The notes below the pieces were generated by a model. That model was not told the DNA's origin. It was given only the letters and a program-made list of their open reading frames with translations, and searched no databases. Shown piece by piece: positions 51,892 through 61,354 of a DNA stretch of 64,000 nt. The DNA comes from Labrys okinawensis. GTDB taxonomy: Bacteria > Pseudomonadota > Alphaproteobacteria > Rhizobiales > Labraceae. How positions within the stretch are numbered: position 1 is the stretch's first letter; every line of letters starts with the position of its first letter. A program made the position numbers and the translations under genes. The DNA is taken from NCBI RefSeq assembly GCF_002982075.1, contig NZ_PUEJ01000005.1, forward strand, positions 558,001 to 622,000, in the 5' to 3' direction.

Positions 51892-52830
51892 ATGACTATC
51901 ATCGATAGTGATTTAAGGAGGCTGGATCTCAACCTTCTCCTGGCCTTCCATGCCCTCATGAAAGAGCGTAACGTCACGCGCGCCGCCGAGAGGCTGTGCA
52001 TCGGCCAGCCGGCGCTCAGCGGCGCGCTCAAGAGACTGCGGTCGGCTTTCAACGATGAATTATTCGTTCGTACGCGACAGGGCATGACGCCCACGCCTCG
52101 CGCCGTCGAACTCGCCGGCGCGATCGATCCCTTGCTCTTCTCTTTACAGCAGGCCCTTCACCGTAAACCCAGTTTCGATCCCGGTACGGCCGAACGGGTC
52201 TTTCGCATCGGGCTCAGCGACGCCCTCGAAGTGGCCTTGATGCCCAAGCTGGTCGAGCAATTCGCGCATAGGGCGCCGGGTATCAGGCTGATATCCTCCT
52301 TTACGGATCGAACGCGCGCTTCGTCCATGCTGGACGCGGGCGAAATCGACCTCGCGATCGGCGTCTTCGACGAGGCATCCGCCTGGCATCGACGCCATGC
52401 CTTGTTCGACTGGACCTTCGTCTGCGTCTTTGATCCCCGTCACATCGCCTTGCCCGGCGGTCGTCTGACATTGCAGGACTATCTGGCCTATCCGCACCTG
52501 CTGACCTCCTTCAGCGGCGAATTGCATGGCTTCATCGACGAAAAACTCGAAGGGCTGGGGCGTAGACGCAACGTGCTGTTCGCCAGCCGTAACTTTGCGA
52601 CCAATCCCCTGATCGTCCGACAGATGGCCGCTTTCGCCACTGTGCCGTCCTTTGTCGCCGATGCCTGGGCCGAAACCTTGCAGCTTTCAACCGCCAGCCT
52701 GCCTTTCGAAAGCCTGACCACGCAAGTCAGCCTGCTATGGACGGCCATCAGCGATGCTGACGCCGGCCTTGCCTGGCTGATCGCACAATTCGAGCACCTC
52801 TACGGACGCGGCGCCGCGCGATCCTATTGA
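51892..52830 (+). CDS. LysR family transcriptional regulator
   Basis: A 312-residue LysR protein. The N-terminal winged helix (LNLLLAFHALMKERNVTRAA, then QPALSGALKRLR) is followed by the two-lobed effector-binding domain. The opening DLRRLDLNLLLAFHALM places it with the NodD/NahR-like branch. The divergent SDR gene at 51080-51793 is its probable target. The chosen ATG at 51892 has only a weak GGA upstream, so the start is moderately sure. Confidence 0.93.
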   Translation: MTIIDSDLRRLDLNLLLAFHALMKERNVTRAAERLCIGQPALSGALKRLRSAFNDELFVRTRQGMTPTPRAVELAGAIDPLLFSLQQALHRKPSFDPGTAERVFRIGLSDALEVALMPKLVEQFAHRAPGIRLISSFTDRTRASSMLDAGEIDLAIGVFDEASAWHRRHALFDWTFVCVFDPRHIALPGGRLTLQDYLAYPHLLTSFSGELHGFIDEKLEGLGRRRNVLFASRNFATNPLIVRQMAAFATVPSFVADAWAETLQLSTASLPFESLTTQVSLLWTAISDADAGLAWLIAQFEHLYGRGAARSY

Positions 52831-52835
52831 GGCGA

Positions 52836-53807
52836 TCAGGTTTTCGCGGATGTCAGGATCGAGGCGATGACGGCGGTCGTCAGCGTCGCGAAGGTGACGG
52901 CCATGGTCAGCACATTGTCGAACTCGCCAATGAGGCGTTCGTAGAAAATCACGACGCCGATAAAAACCAGTAGCGCCGCCAGCGTGACCTTCAGATAGCG
53001 AAATTTGGCGATGAGCGCGTCGATGACGAAATAGAGCGCCCGCAGGCCGAGAATGGCGAAGATGTTCGAGGTGTAGACGATGAAGGGGTCCTGCGTCTGG
53101 GACAGCACCGCCGGAACGCTGTCCACGGCGAAGACGATGTCCGCCACATTGATCACGGCGAAGGCGGCGAACAGGGGCGTCGCGTGCAGGACGGGGTTGC
53201 CGTCACCATCGGGCAAACGAACGAAGAAGCTCTCACCGGCAATCTTCGTCGTCATGCGCATATGGCGCATGAACCAGGCAACCGCCCGGTTGCGCTCGAG
53301 GTCCATCTGTTCGTCCCCGCCGCGAAGCATGCGCAACCCGGTCACGATCAGAAAGAGACCGAACAGATAGAGTACCCAGGCAAAACGCGCCACGATCGCC
53401 GCGCCCAAACCGACGAAGACGGCCCTGAGGATGACGGCGACGACGATGCCCCAAAAGAGAACCCGGTGCTGATATTGGCGAGGCACGCCGAAAAAGGCGA
53501 AGATCACCGACATCACGAAGACATTGTCGATCGAGAGCGACTGCTCGAGCGCATAGGCGGTGAAGAACAGCGATCCTTTCTCCGCCCCGAAATACAGCCA
53601 CGCGCCGCAGCCGAACATGGCGGCCAGGACGGCGTAGGCCATGGTCACGGCAATCGACTGGCCAAGCGACAGAACCGGAATGCGGCGATTGAGATAGCCC
53701 AGATCGAAGACGAGAATGCCGGCAATGGATGATGCGAAGATCGCCCAGAACCAGGGCGGCGCTCCCAGCATGTCGGTGGACGCCAGAGAAAGTTCCGACC
53801 ATTCCAT
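52836..53807 (-). CDS. TerC family integral membrane protein (Alx-like)
   Basis: A 323-residue protein with about nine transmembrane helices and the TerC family motifs: LEQSLSIDNVFVM in helix 3, NVADIVFAVDSVPAVL and TSNIFAILGLRALYF. A cytoplasmic loop carries RNRAVAWFMRHMRM. Relatives such as E. coli Alx take part in manganese export or metal loading of exported enzymes and in alkaline or tellurite response. The stop is 6 bp from the convergent lysR stop. I looked for the manganese riboswitch common before such genes and did not find a convincing match. Confidence 0.9.
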   Translation of the reverse strand: MEWSELSLASTDMLGAPPWFWAIFASSIAGILVFDLGYLNRRIPVLSLGQSIAVTMAYAVLAAMFGCGAWLYFGAEKGSLFFTAYALEQSLSIDNVFVMSVIFAFFGVPRQYQHRVLFWGIVVAVILRAVFVGLGAAIVARFAWVLYLFGLFLIVTGLRMLRGGDEQMDLERNRAVAWFMRHMRMTTKIAGESFFVRLPDGDGNPVLHATPLFAAFAVINVADIVFAVDSVPAVLSQTQDPFIVYTSNIFAILGLRALYFVIDALIAKFRYLKVTLAALLVFIGVVIFYERLIGEFDNVLTMAVTFATLTTAVIASILTSAKT

Positions 53808-54036
53808 GAATCGCGCGCTCGTTTCTGATTCCGGCTCGGCGATGTGGGTGGTTCATCCAGTGTCGGTGCCGGGGAGGGGATGTGTCAATCGCCGACTGGC
53901 CCCTCGCAGGAACGTGACGGCGGCCGTGCCGGCTCGGAGGTTCTTGTGGGCACTCCCGGTGGAGGGTGAAAATATTCTAGCGCCGACGTTGTGTGGCGAT
54001 ATGATGACGCTCCTTCAGTAGAGAATCCGAGCAGCG

Positions 54037-54807
54037 TTGGCCTCATCACCTCCAATACCTTCCGGCAATCCGATAACCCCGCAGCAGAAGCGGCTGGCTT
54101 TCGGTGTGCATCTGTTTACGGCCAGCGGCGTGCTGTGGGGGTTTCTTGCCCTGATAGCGGCTGTCCAGCACGATTGGCGTACGATGTTCGCCTGGCTGGC
54201 GCTTGCCCTGTTCGTGGACGGCATCGACGGCACGATTGCCCGCAAGATCAACATCACCGAAGCCTCGCCCCGCTGGTCCGGCGTCGCTCTGGATCTGATC
54301 ATCGACTACCTGACCTATGTCATCGTTCCGGCATATGCCCTCTACAGTTCAGGCATGCTCGGCGGTGCGAACAATGTGCTCAATCTCCTCGCCATGGCCG
54401 TGATTCTTCTCACCAGCGCGATGTATTTCGCCGACAACGAGATGAAGACGGAGGACGCCTGGTTCAAGGGCTTCCCGGCGGTGTGGAACCTGATCGTGTT
54501 CTATTTCTTCCTGCTCAGCCCGGCCGAGCCGACGATCCTTTCCATGACGATCATCTTCCTGGTGGTGCTGGCACTCGGCCTGACGACGTTCGCTTCCTTC
54601 GTGTTCGTGCATCCGCTGCGGGTGGCCAAGCTGCGCATGCCGACGCTGGTCCTGCTGGTGGTATGGTCGGTGCTGGCGATCAAGGCGATCTGGGAGAATG
54701 TCGACCCGGCCCCTTGGGTCACCTGGGGGCTTTGCATCATTGGTGTCTATTTCCTGATCCTCGGATATTTCCGCACGGCGCCGGTTCATGATCGCATGGC
54801 CGGATGA
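54037..54807 (+). CDS. pcs: Phosphatidylcholine synthase
   Basis: A 256-residue CDP-alcohol phosphatidyltransferase with about eight transmembrane helices. The catalytic motif DGIDGTIAR...G...DLIID matches the modified CDP-OH-PT signature of Pcs, and EMKTEDAWFKGFPAVWN is typical of this enzyme. It condenses choline with CDP-diacylglycerol to phosphatidylcholine, with Mn2+ as cofactor, in the inner membrane. The reading frame opens with TTG at 54037; no in-frame ATG occurs before the conserved part. Phosphatidylcholine is important in Rhizobiales membranes and host interaction. Confidence 0.92.
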   Translation: MASSPPIPSGNPITPQQKRLAFGVHLFTASGVLWGFLALIAAVQHDWRTMFAWLALALFVDGIDGTIARKINITEASPRWSGVALDLIIDYLTYVIVPAYALYSSGMLGGANNVLNLLAMAVILLTSAMYFADNEMKTEDAWFKGFPAVWNLIVFYFFLLSPAEPTILSMTIIFLVVLALGLTTFASFVFVHPLRVAKLRMPTLVLLVVWSVLAIKAIWENVDPAPWVTWGLCIIGVYFLILGYFRTAPVHDRMAG

Positions 54808-54960
54808 TGAGGCCCGGCCCCGTTCACGCCACGTTCGGCGGCGCTGGACATCATCGCGAGTGTCGGTAACATCGTCGGGCGGCCAGTGCCGAGCCGTGAT
54901 GCATGCCGCATGAAGGCCCCCCTCCGTTTCATGTTTTGATTTCAACGACAGGTATTTGCC

Positions 54961-55941
54961 ATGCCCGCAGCCATTCGCGTTCACCGGACCGGCGGCCCGG
55001 AGGTTCTGACCTATGAGGAGATCGCTACGCCACTGCCCGCCCCAGGCGAGGTCCTGCTTCGCCAGCATGCCTGCGGCGTGAACTATATCGATACCTATTA
55101 CCGGTCCGGCCTCTACAAGGCGCCGTCCCTGCCTTTTATCCTCGGCGCGGAGGGCGCGGGGGAAGTGGTCGCAATCGGCGAGGGTGTGAGCGAATTCAAG
55201 CCCGGCGACCGCGTCGCCTATGCCGGCGCTATCGGCAGCTATGCCTCGGAGCGCACCTATCCGGCCAATCGCCTCGTGCCCCTGCCGGAGGCGATTTCCT
55301 ATGAGCAGGCAGCCGGCATGATGCTCAAGGGCATGACGGCGCAATATCTGGTCCGGCGCACTTTCAAGGTCTCAGCCGGCCAGACGGTGCTGGTGCATGC
55401 GGCCGCGGGCGGCGTCGGACTGATCCTGTGCCAATGGGCCAAGGCGCTCGGCGCGATGGTGATCGGCACGGTGGGCTCGGAAGAAAAGGCGGCCCTGGCG
55501 CGCGCCAACGGCGCCGACCACACCATTCTCTATCGCAGCGAGGACTGGGTGAAGCGCGTGGCCGACATTACTGACGGCCGCAAATGCGATGTGGTTTATG
55601 ACGGAGTCGGCAAGGACACTTTCCCCGGCTCGCTCGACTGTCTGAAGCCGCTCGGCATGTGGGTTTCCTTTGGCAACGCCTCCGGCCCGGTCGAGCCGGT
55701 TCCCATGCTGCTCCTGTCCCAGAAGGGCTCGCTCTTCGCCACCCGCCCGACACTGGGAACCTATGTCGCCGAACGCGCCGATCTACTGGCGACAGCCGAC
55801 GACCTGTTCGAGACTGTCGCTTCCGGCAAGGTGAACATCCCGGTCAACCAGCGCTACCGGCTCGAGGACGCCCGCAAGGCGCATGAGGAGCTGGAAGGAC
55901 GAGGCACGACGGGATCCTCGATCCTGTTGCCCTCGTCGTAA
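54961..55941 (+). CDS. NADPH:quinone oxidoreductase (zeta-crystallin type)
   Basis: A 326-residue zinc-less medium-chain dehydrogenase/reductase. The quinone oxidoreductase signature is visible as NYIDTYYRSGLY in the first domain, and the nucleotide-binding part has VLVHAAAGGVGLILCQWAKALGA, then GTVGSEEKAALARANGADH. No catalytic zinc-ligand set is seen, as in Qor. It reduces quinones with NADPH in the cytosol. Monocistronic, 153 bp after pcs. Confidence 0.9.
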   Translation: MPAAIRVHRTGGPEVLTYEEIATPLPAPGEVLLRQHACGVNYIDTYYRSGLYKAPSLPFILGAEGAGEVVAIGEGVSEFKPGDRVAYAGAIGSYASERTYPANRLVPLPEAISYEQAAGMMLKGMTAQYLVRRTFKVSAGQTVLVHAAAGGVGLILCQWAKALGAMVIGTVGSEEKAALARANGADHTILYRSEDWVKRVADITDGRKCDVVYDGVGKDTFPGSLDCLKPLGMWVSFGNASGPVEPVPMLLLSQKGSLFATRPTLGTYVAERADLLATADDLFETVASGKVNIPVNQRYRLEDARKAHEELEGRGTTGSSILLPSS

Positions 55942-56366
55942 AGCTGCGATTTTCCCCTGGATGGATTTTGCAGTGTCGACGCCTTCGCCTTCGTCGCCGC
56001 TCGCCTCATGCATGCCATGTTTTCCGGCTCCAGAGCCTTCGGTAAGAGTCACGAATAACCCTTTGAAAGACAAATCGAAGAATGCTGTTGGCACCGGGAG
56101 CGCCAGGGTGGCACCGGGGGGCGGAATGGGCTAAAGCGTTTGGCGATTTAATGGAATCACTGAGAATCGCCAAAGCGTTTTGCGATTTGAATGGACGACT
56201 TCAGATCGCAAGGACGCGTCGAAACAAGGAGCTGGAGCAAATTGGCGTTCATGCTTGAAGGCCCTTTGCTTTAGGACGCGTCGAGAACGAAGAGCGTGAG
56301 CAAGAAGCGTTTGCCAAAACGTGACTTGGTCATGAGGACGCCGCAGAATCGGTTTGAGGCCGTGCA
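55942..56366. other. Intergenic region upstream of gyrA
   Basis: About 425 bp with no credible gene. It contains a GGCACCGGG direct repeat (56092 and 56110 region), then a doubled family B repeat at 56131-56275, and a 90-bp stretch leading to the TTG start of gyrA, which must hold or lie near its promoter. Confidence 0.5.
56131..56275 (+). repeat. Dispersed repeat family B, partly duplicated copy
   Basis: Two successive heads of the repeat: AAAGCGTTTGGCGATTT (56132) and AAAGCGTTTTGCGATTT (56171), the second continuing into GATCGCAAGGACGCGTCG, GGAGCAAA, the GCGTTCATGCTTGAA inverted pair and CCTTTGCTTTAG. GGACGCGTCGAGAACGA follows once more. It lies about 90 bp upstream of gyrA. Confidence 0.75.
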
Positions 56367-59096
56367 TTGACTGACGAAAACGACAAGAGACCGGATGACG
56401 GGGAACCGTCCGACATCCGCTCGACTTCCATCACCGACGAGATGAGGCGCAGCTATCTCGATTACGCCATGAGCGTGATCGTGAGCCGCGCTCTGCCGGA
56501 CGTGCGTGACGGCCTGAAGCCAGTCCATCGGCGCATCGTGCATTCCATGTACGAGAACAACCACACGCCCGACCGCAAATACGTCAAGTCGGCAAACATC
56601 GTCGGCGCCGTCATGGGTCAATATCATCCCCATGGCGACCAATCGATCTATGACGCCCTGGTCCGCATGGCCCAGCCCTTCTCCATGCGCCTGATGCTGG
56701 TAGACGGGCAGGGCAATTTCGGCTCGGTGGACGGCGATCCTCCGGCGGCGATGCGCTATACAGAGTCGCGCATGTCGAAGGCCGCCGTGGCGATGATCGA
56801 CGACATCGACAAGGACACCGTCGACTTCCAGGAAAACTATGACGGCACCAAGGAAGAGCCGACGGTCCTGCCGGCACGTTTTCCCAACCTGCTCGTCAAC
56901 GGCGCCGGCGGCATCGCCGTGGGCATGGCCACCAATATCCCGCCCCACAATCTGGGCGAGGTGATCGACGGCTGTCTGGCCTATATCGACAATCCGGCCA
57001 TCACCATCGACGATTTGATGGAACTGATACCGGGGCCCGATTTCCCGACCGCAGCCACCATCGTCGGCCGTTCCGGCATCCGCTCGGCCTACAACACCGG
57101 GCGCGGTTCGATCATCATGCGTGCAAGCGCCACGATCGAGGAAATTCGCAAGGATCGCGACGCCATCATCGTCACTGCCATTCCCTACCAGGTCAACAAG
57201 GCGACGCTGCAGGAACGCATCGCCGAACTGGTGCGCGAGAAGCGGATCGAGGGCATTGCCGAAGTGCGGGACGAGTCGGACCGCCAGGGCATGCGCCTGG
57301 TCATCGAGCTCAAGCGCGATGCGGTCGGCGAAGTGGTGCTGAACCAGCTCTACCGCTTCACCTCGCTGCAGACGAGCTTCGGCGCGAATATGGTGGCGCT
57401 GAACGGCGGCCGCCCCGAACTGCTCAACCTCAAGGACATGATCTCGGCCTTCGTCGACTTCCGCGAGGAGGTGATCAGCCGCCGCACCAAATATCTGCTG
57501 AGCAAGGCGCGCGACCGCGCCCATATCCTGTGCGGCCTTGCCACCGCCGTCGCCAATATCGACGAAGTGATCCGCATCATCCGCACCAGCCCCGACCCGA
57601 ACACGGCCCGCGAGGCCCTGATGGGCCGCGACTGGCCGACGGGCGACATCGCGCCGCTGATCCTCTTGGTCGACGATCCCAAGCACCCGATGAACGAGGA
57701 CGGCACCTACCGCCTCTCGGATGCCCAGGCCCGCGCCATCCTGGAACTGCGCCTGGCTCGCCTCACGGCTCTCGGCCGCGACGAAATCGGCGACGAGTTG
57801 CAGACGCTGGCCGACCAGATCCGCGATTATCTGGATATTCTCCGCTCCCGCGCCCGCATCATGGCGATCGTCCGCACGGAGCTCGAGGAAATGAAGGCGC
57901 TGCATGCCACGCCGCGCCTGACCGAAATTCTCGATTCAGACGCCGATTTCGAGGACGAGGACCTGATCCAGCGCGAGGACATGGTGGTGACCGTGTCCCA
58001 TGCCGGCTATGTCAAGCGTGTGCCGCTCTCCACCTATCGGGCGCAGCACCGCGGCGGCAAGGGCCGCTCCGGCATGCAGACCAAGGAAGAGGATTTCGTC
58101 ACCTATCTGTTCGTGGCAAATACCCACACGCCGGTGCTGTTCTTCTCCTCCAAGGGGCGCGTCTATAAGGAGAAGGTCTGGCGTTTGCCCCTGGCGGCGC
58201 CGCAGGCCCGCGGCAAGGCCTTCATCAACCTGCTGCCGATCGAGGCGGATGAGCGTATCACCTCGATCATGCCGCTGCCCGAGGACGAGAACCAGTGGGC
58301 GACGCTGCACATCATGTTCGCGACATCGTCCGGCACGGTACGGCGCAACGACCTCAGTGACTTCGTCCAGGTCAACCGCGCCGGCAAGATTGCGATGAAG
58401 CTGGAAGAGGGCGAACAGATTCGGGACGTCTCGATCTGCACCGAGGCCGACGACGTGCTGCTCACCACAGCGCTGGGCCAGTGCATCCGCTTTCCCGTGC
58501 CTGACGTGCGTGTGTTCAAGGGGCGTGACTCCATGGGCGTGCGCGGCATCAAGCTGGAGGGCGAGGACACCGTCATCGCCATGGACATCATCGCCCATCG
58601 CGAGATTTCTCCCGAGGAGCGGGCTGCCTATTTCAAGATGCGGCGCGCGGTGGCAGGCGAAATCGAGAACGGCGACAATGGCGTCGAGGAGGCGGAGGAG
58701 ACGGGCGAAGCCTCGGTGGAGATCTCCACCGAGCGTTATGCACAACTCTCGGCCGAGGAGCAGTTCATCCTCACCATTTCCGAAAATGGCTATGGCAAGC
58801 GCTCTTCGTCCTACGAGTATCGCATCACCGGCCGCGGCGGCAAAGGCATCGTGGCCATGGCCGTCAACCAGCGCAACGGCAAGCTGGTTTCCTCCTATGC
58901 CGTCGAGCACAGCGATCAGATCATGCTGGTGACCGATGGCGGCCAGCTCATCCGCTGTCCCGTAGATGGTATCCGCATCGTCGGCCGCGGTTCGCAGGGC
59001 GTGATCGTCTTCAACACCGCCGAAGGGGAAAAGGTCGTCTCCGTCGAGCGCGTCAGCGATGAAGGTGACGAGGACGAGGAAGGCAGCGAGGAATAA
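56367..59096 (+). CDS. gyrA: DNA gyrase subunit A
   Basis: A 909-residue GyrA. The catalytic Tyr is at 131 ([10 protein letters not shown]). The quinolone-resistance region reads [16 protein letters not shown], so the position of E. coli Ser83 is Gln92 and Asp87 is Asp96. The GyrA-box is present ([10 protein letters not shown]), followed by beta-pinwheel blades and an acidic C-terminus ([11 protein letters not shown]). It makes and reseals double-strand breaks to introduce negative supercoils. The start is TTG at 56367 with GAGG 7 nt upstream. A strong terminator follows. Confidence 0.97.
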   Translation: MTDENDKRPDDGEPSDIRSTSITDEMRRSYLDYAMSVIVSRALPDVRDGLKPVHRRIVHSMYENNHTPDRKYVKSANIVGAVMGQYHPHGDQSIYDALVRMAQPFSMRLMLVDGQGNFGSVDGDPPAAMRYTESRMSKAAVAMIDDIDKDTVDFQENYDGTKEEPTVLPARFPNLLVNGAGGIAVGMATNIPPHNLGEVIDGCLAYIDNPAITIDDLMELIPGPDFPTAATIVGRSGIRSAYNTGRGSIIMRASATIEEIRKDRDAIIVTAIPYQVNKATLQERIAELVREKRIEGIAEVRDESDRQGMRLVIELKRDAVGEVVLNQLYRFTSLQTSFGANMVALNGGRPELLNLKDMISAFVDFREEVISRRTKYLLSKARDRAHILCGLATAVANIDEVIRIIRTSPDPNTAREALMGRDWPTGDIAPLILLVDDPKHPMNEDGTYRLSDAQARAILELRLARLTALGRDEIGDELQTLADQIRDYLDILRSRARIMAIVRTELEEMKALHATPRLTEILDSDADFEDEDLIQREDMVVTVSHAGYVKRVPLSTYRAQHRGGKGRSGMQTKEEDFVTYLFVANTHTPVLFFSSKGRVYKEKVWRLPLAAPQARGKAFINLLPIEADERITSIMPLPEDENQWATLHIMFATSSGTVRRNDLSDFVQVNRAGKIAMKLEEGEQIRDVSICTEADDVLLTTALGQCIRFPVPDVRVFKGRDSMGVRGIKLEGEDTVIAMDIIAHREISPEERAAYFKMRRAVAGEIENGDNGVEEAEETGEASVEISTERYAQLSAEEQFILTISENGYGKRSSSYEYRITGRGGKGIVAMAVNQRNGKLVSSYAVEHSDQIMLVTDGGQLIRCPVDGIRIVGRGSQGVIVFNTAEGEKVVSVERVSDEGDEDEEGSEE

Positions 59097-59107
59097 TCCC
59101 AGAAAAA

Positions 59108-59134
59108 AAACGGCACCCGCGAAGGGTGCCGTTT
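59108..59134. terminator. Bidirectional terminator after gyrA
   Basis: A perfect 11-bp stem (AAACGGCACCC at 59108-59118, GGGTGCCGTTT at 59124-59134) with loop GCGAA. A run of eight A residues precedes it, giving a T-run on the minus strand; on the plus strand the stem's own TTT is followed by GTAAG. It serves gyrA and perhaps the minus-strand gene at 59237. Confidence 0.85.
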
Positions 59135-59236
59135 GTAAGTTCCGGAAGGGCTTTGCGATCAGCCGAACCGGCGGTCTTGGAGGGCGGAAGCCTTCGCATC
59201 ACCACTGGTTGCGGGCGATGCGAGGGATAATGGGGA

Positions 59237-59524
59237 TCACTGCGGCAGCTTGGTCTTGACCAGCGTGGTCTTGCCGGTTTCCTGGTAGACCTGGATCAGC
59301 GTCACCGGCGGCATCGCCTGCTTGGCAGCGGCGTCGCCTGCGCAGGCGGCAATGATTGAATTCTTGCTGCAATCGGCAGCGAGGGATGCAACGTTCAGCC
59401 TGTCGCCGCGGCTGGCGGCAACCTGCTGGGGCTGCATGCGGGCCACGTCGAGAAGAGAAGCGGCGGCGAGGGCGAAGAGGCTTGCACCGATTGCCAGGGC
59501 TGGGCGAAGGGTTGTCATAGCCAT
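59237..59524 (-). CDS. Small secreted protein of unknown function
   Basis: A 95-residue protein with an N-terminal signal peptide (TLRPALAIGASLFALAAASL). The mature part has two Cys (ADCSK and AACAG), which could form a disulfide in the periplasm, and ends in a strand-like LIQVYQETGKTTLVKTKLPQ. I do not recognise the family. Two ATGs (59524 and 59518) share an AGGA site and either may be used. A CtrA-like half site TTAACCAT lies 53 bp upstream. It lies between the gyrA terminator and a 400-bp gap. Confidence 0.65.
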   Translation of the reverse strand: MAMTTLRPALAIGASLFALAAASLLDVARMQPQQVAASRGDRLNVASLAADCSKNSIIAACAGDAAAKQAMPPVTLIQVYQETGKTTLVKTKLPQ

Positions 59525-59927
59525 GCATCCTATCAGTTCAGGTATGTCTCAACCTTGTTTGATCACTTATGACCTATTAACCATGATGCGACCGTGACTC
59601 GCCGTGCGCTTTCGCACACGCTGTCCTCGCGGGGCCCGCTTTGCGCGGGAACGGCGGTGGAAACGAGAATAGCGAGGGCCATGTGCATCAACCGTTCTGG
59701 GGTCAGAATTATCCGTTGAACTGCAAATTCCGGGGCATTTCGCTTGAACTGTGTCGTGCCTCAGTCAATGCGGAGTCGGCCAGAAAGTTCCCTGGACGGG
59801 CGACCATGGCGGTGATTTTCAAAGTTCCGGCAAGCCGGCCTCGCCACCGTGATCGGCAGCAAGTGTACCAAAACGAAACATTTCGGCTGCCTGGATATTC
59901 GGCTTAAGCCTTTACAATGAGAGAGCC
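59525..59927. other. Intergenic region upstream of coaD
   Basis: About 400 bp. It contains the TTAACCAT element near 59577 and AT-richer sequence close to coaD. A short plus-strand frame at 59641-59907 has no recognisable domain or codon pattern and I do not call it. Confidence 0.45.
59577..59584. promoter_or_regulatory. CtrA-like half site
   Basis: TTAACCAT, the common 8-mer of alphaproteobacterial CtrA sites, 53 bp upstream of the small secreted protein's start. The second TTAA half is missing, so this is weaker than the site at 32254. Confidence 0.3.
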
Positions 59928-60446
59928 ATGATCTCAGCCCACACCACGCCCAGGACGGCCTTCTACGCCGGCTCCTTCGACCCCCTGACCAACGGCCATG
60001 TCGATGTCATCCGGCATGCCGCGGCCGTGGCCGATCGGCTGGTGGTCGCCATTGGCGTTCATCCGGGCAAAGCACCCTTGTTCACTGCCGAAGAACGTAT
60101 GGACATGATCCGCGAGGATTGCGGCCCGTTGCTCGGTCCCGACCGGCTGGACGTGGTTACCTTTGCCGATCTTGCCGTCGATGCGGCACGGCGTGTGGGA
60201 GCAACCTTGCTGATCCGCGGCCTCAGGGACGGCACCGATCTCGATTATGAAATGCAGATGGCCGGCATGAATGCCGCCCTGGCACCCGGCGTGCAGACCG
60301 TCTTCCTGCCGTCGTCGCCGATCGTGCGCCCTATCACCGCCACGCTTGTGCGCCAGATCGCAGCCATGGGCGGCGACGTTTCCGGATTCGTGCCGGCGGG
60401 CGTGCTGCGGCGCCTGAAGGCGCGGTTCGCCAAATCGAAGCCCTAG
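59928..60446 (+). CDS. coaD: Phosphopantetheine adenylyltransferase
   Basis: A 172-residue nucleotidyltransferase. The (T/H)xGH motif occurs in [15 protein letters not shown], and further family segments are [22 protein letters not shown] and a C-terminal [22 protein letters not shown] replacing the ISST loop. It transfers AMP from ATP to 4'-phosphopantetheine to make dephospho-CoA. gyrA-coaD-cyclophilin-queA-tgt order is typical of Rhizobiales. A family B repeat begins 3 bp after its stop. Confidence 0.96.
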   Translation: MISAHTTPRTAFYAGSFDPLTNGHVDVIRHAAAVADRLVVAIGVHPGKAPLFTAEERMDMIREDCGPLLGPDRLDVVTFADLAVDAARRVGATLLIRGLRDGTDLDYEMQMAGMNAALAPGVQTVFLPSSPIVRPITATLVRQIAAMGGDVSGFVPAGVLRRLKARFAKSKP

Positions 60447-60448
60447 GG

Positions 60449-60549
60449 GCAAAGCGCGTTTAGACGGAAACGCTCGTTTGCTCTAACTCTTTGGTTCGAC
60501 GCGTCCTTGCGATTCCTGGCGTGACCGCCAAATCACAAAACGCCTTGGA
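60449..60549 (-). repeat. Dispersed repeat family B, full copy (inverted)
   Basis: The reverse complement shows CAAGGCGTTTTGTGATTT, GGAATCGCAAGGACGCGTCG, AGAGCAAA and CGTTTCC...GCGCTTTGC in the family order. It fills the gap between coaD and the periplasmic cyclophilin gene. Confidence 0.7.
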
Positions 60550-60591
60550 GCAAAATCCCGCAATCCATTCCGTCTTCGAGGGAGACAATCC

Positions 60592-61134
60592 TTGCTTCGT
60601 TTTCTTTCCGCTTTGGCCGTGATGATCGGTCTCTTCGCCGTCACCCCTGCCCAGGCTGCTCAGGCCGATGCCAACACGGTCTATCTCGACACCCAGTATG
60701 GGCGCGCCACCATCAAGCTGCGTCCCGATCTCGCGCCCAAGCATGTCGAGCAGATCAAGGCGCTGGTGAAGCGCGGCTTCTACAACGGCGTCGTCTTCCA
60801 TCGCGTCATCGAAGGCTTCATGGCGCAGACCGGTGATCCCACCGGCACCGGCACCGGCGGCTCGGACCTGCCTGACCTCAAGGCGGAGTTCACCAACAAG
60901 GCCAAGTTCGTGCGCGGCGTGGTCGGCATGGCCCGCTCTTCCGACCCGAATTCGGCGAACTCGCAGTTCTTCATCATGTATGCTCCGCAGGCCAGCCTCG
61001 ATGGCCAATACACCATCGTCGGCGAAGTGGTGTCGGGCATGGAAGCCATCGACAAGATCAAGAAGGGTGATGCCAGCGACAACGGCATGGTCAGCAACCC
61101 TGACAAGATCATCAAGATGCAGTTGGCCAAGTAA
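60592..61134 (+). CDS. Periplasmic peptidyl-prolyl cis-trans isomerase (cyclophilin)
   Basis: A 180-residue cyclophilin with a signal peptide (FLSALAVMIGLFAVTPAQAA). The domain has VVFHRVIEGFMAQTGDPTGT with the catalytic Arg, SANSQFFIMY, and QYTIVGEVVSGMEAID. It should catalyse proline isomerisation in the periplasm. The start is TTG at 60592, supported by GAGGGAG 7 nt upstream. A second cyclophilin without signal peptide follows 220 bp later, giving a periplasmic/cytoplasmic pair, probably an old duplication. Confidence 0.93.
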   Translation: MLRFLSALAVMIGLFAVTPAQAAQADANTVYLDTQYGRATIKLRPDLAPKHVEQIKALVKRGFYNGVVFHRVIEGFMAQTGDPTGTGTGGSDLPDLKAEFTNKAKFVRGVVGMARSSDPNSANSQFFIMYAPQASLDGQYTIVGEVVSGMEAIDKIKKGDASDNGMVSNPDKIIKMQLAK

Positions 61135-61354
61135 GAACTGTTATCCCGTGCGCATTGCAGCATGAAATGGCGCAATGCAGACGCGGGACCGCGCTCCAAA
61201 ATAATGCGCATCTTACGGTTCCGGATCTGGGCAGCGGCACTTCGCGCCGCGGCGCGCCCGGGATGACAATGAAAATTCGCCAATTGCAAGAAGGCCGGCC
61301 AGAGACTATCTAGCCGTCATTCCACTCCGCTTTCCGATAGAAAGGAGCGTGCCG

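Noticed and set aside
53808..54036. Possible manganese (yybP-ykoY) riboswitch upstream of the TerC-family gene
   Set aside because: The expected conserved junction sequences could not be found in order; only a GC-rich leader with no defended fold.
56637..56654. Acquired quinolone-resistance mutation in gyrA
   Set aside because: Non-Ser residues at this site are usual in alphaproteobacteria, so a natural lineage difference is the simpler reading.
59641..59907. 88-codon frame upstream of coaD
   Set aside because: No ribosome binding site, odd composition and no recognisable motif; likely chance in a non-coding stretch.
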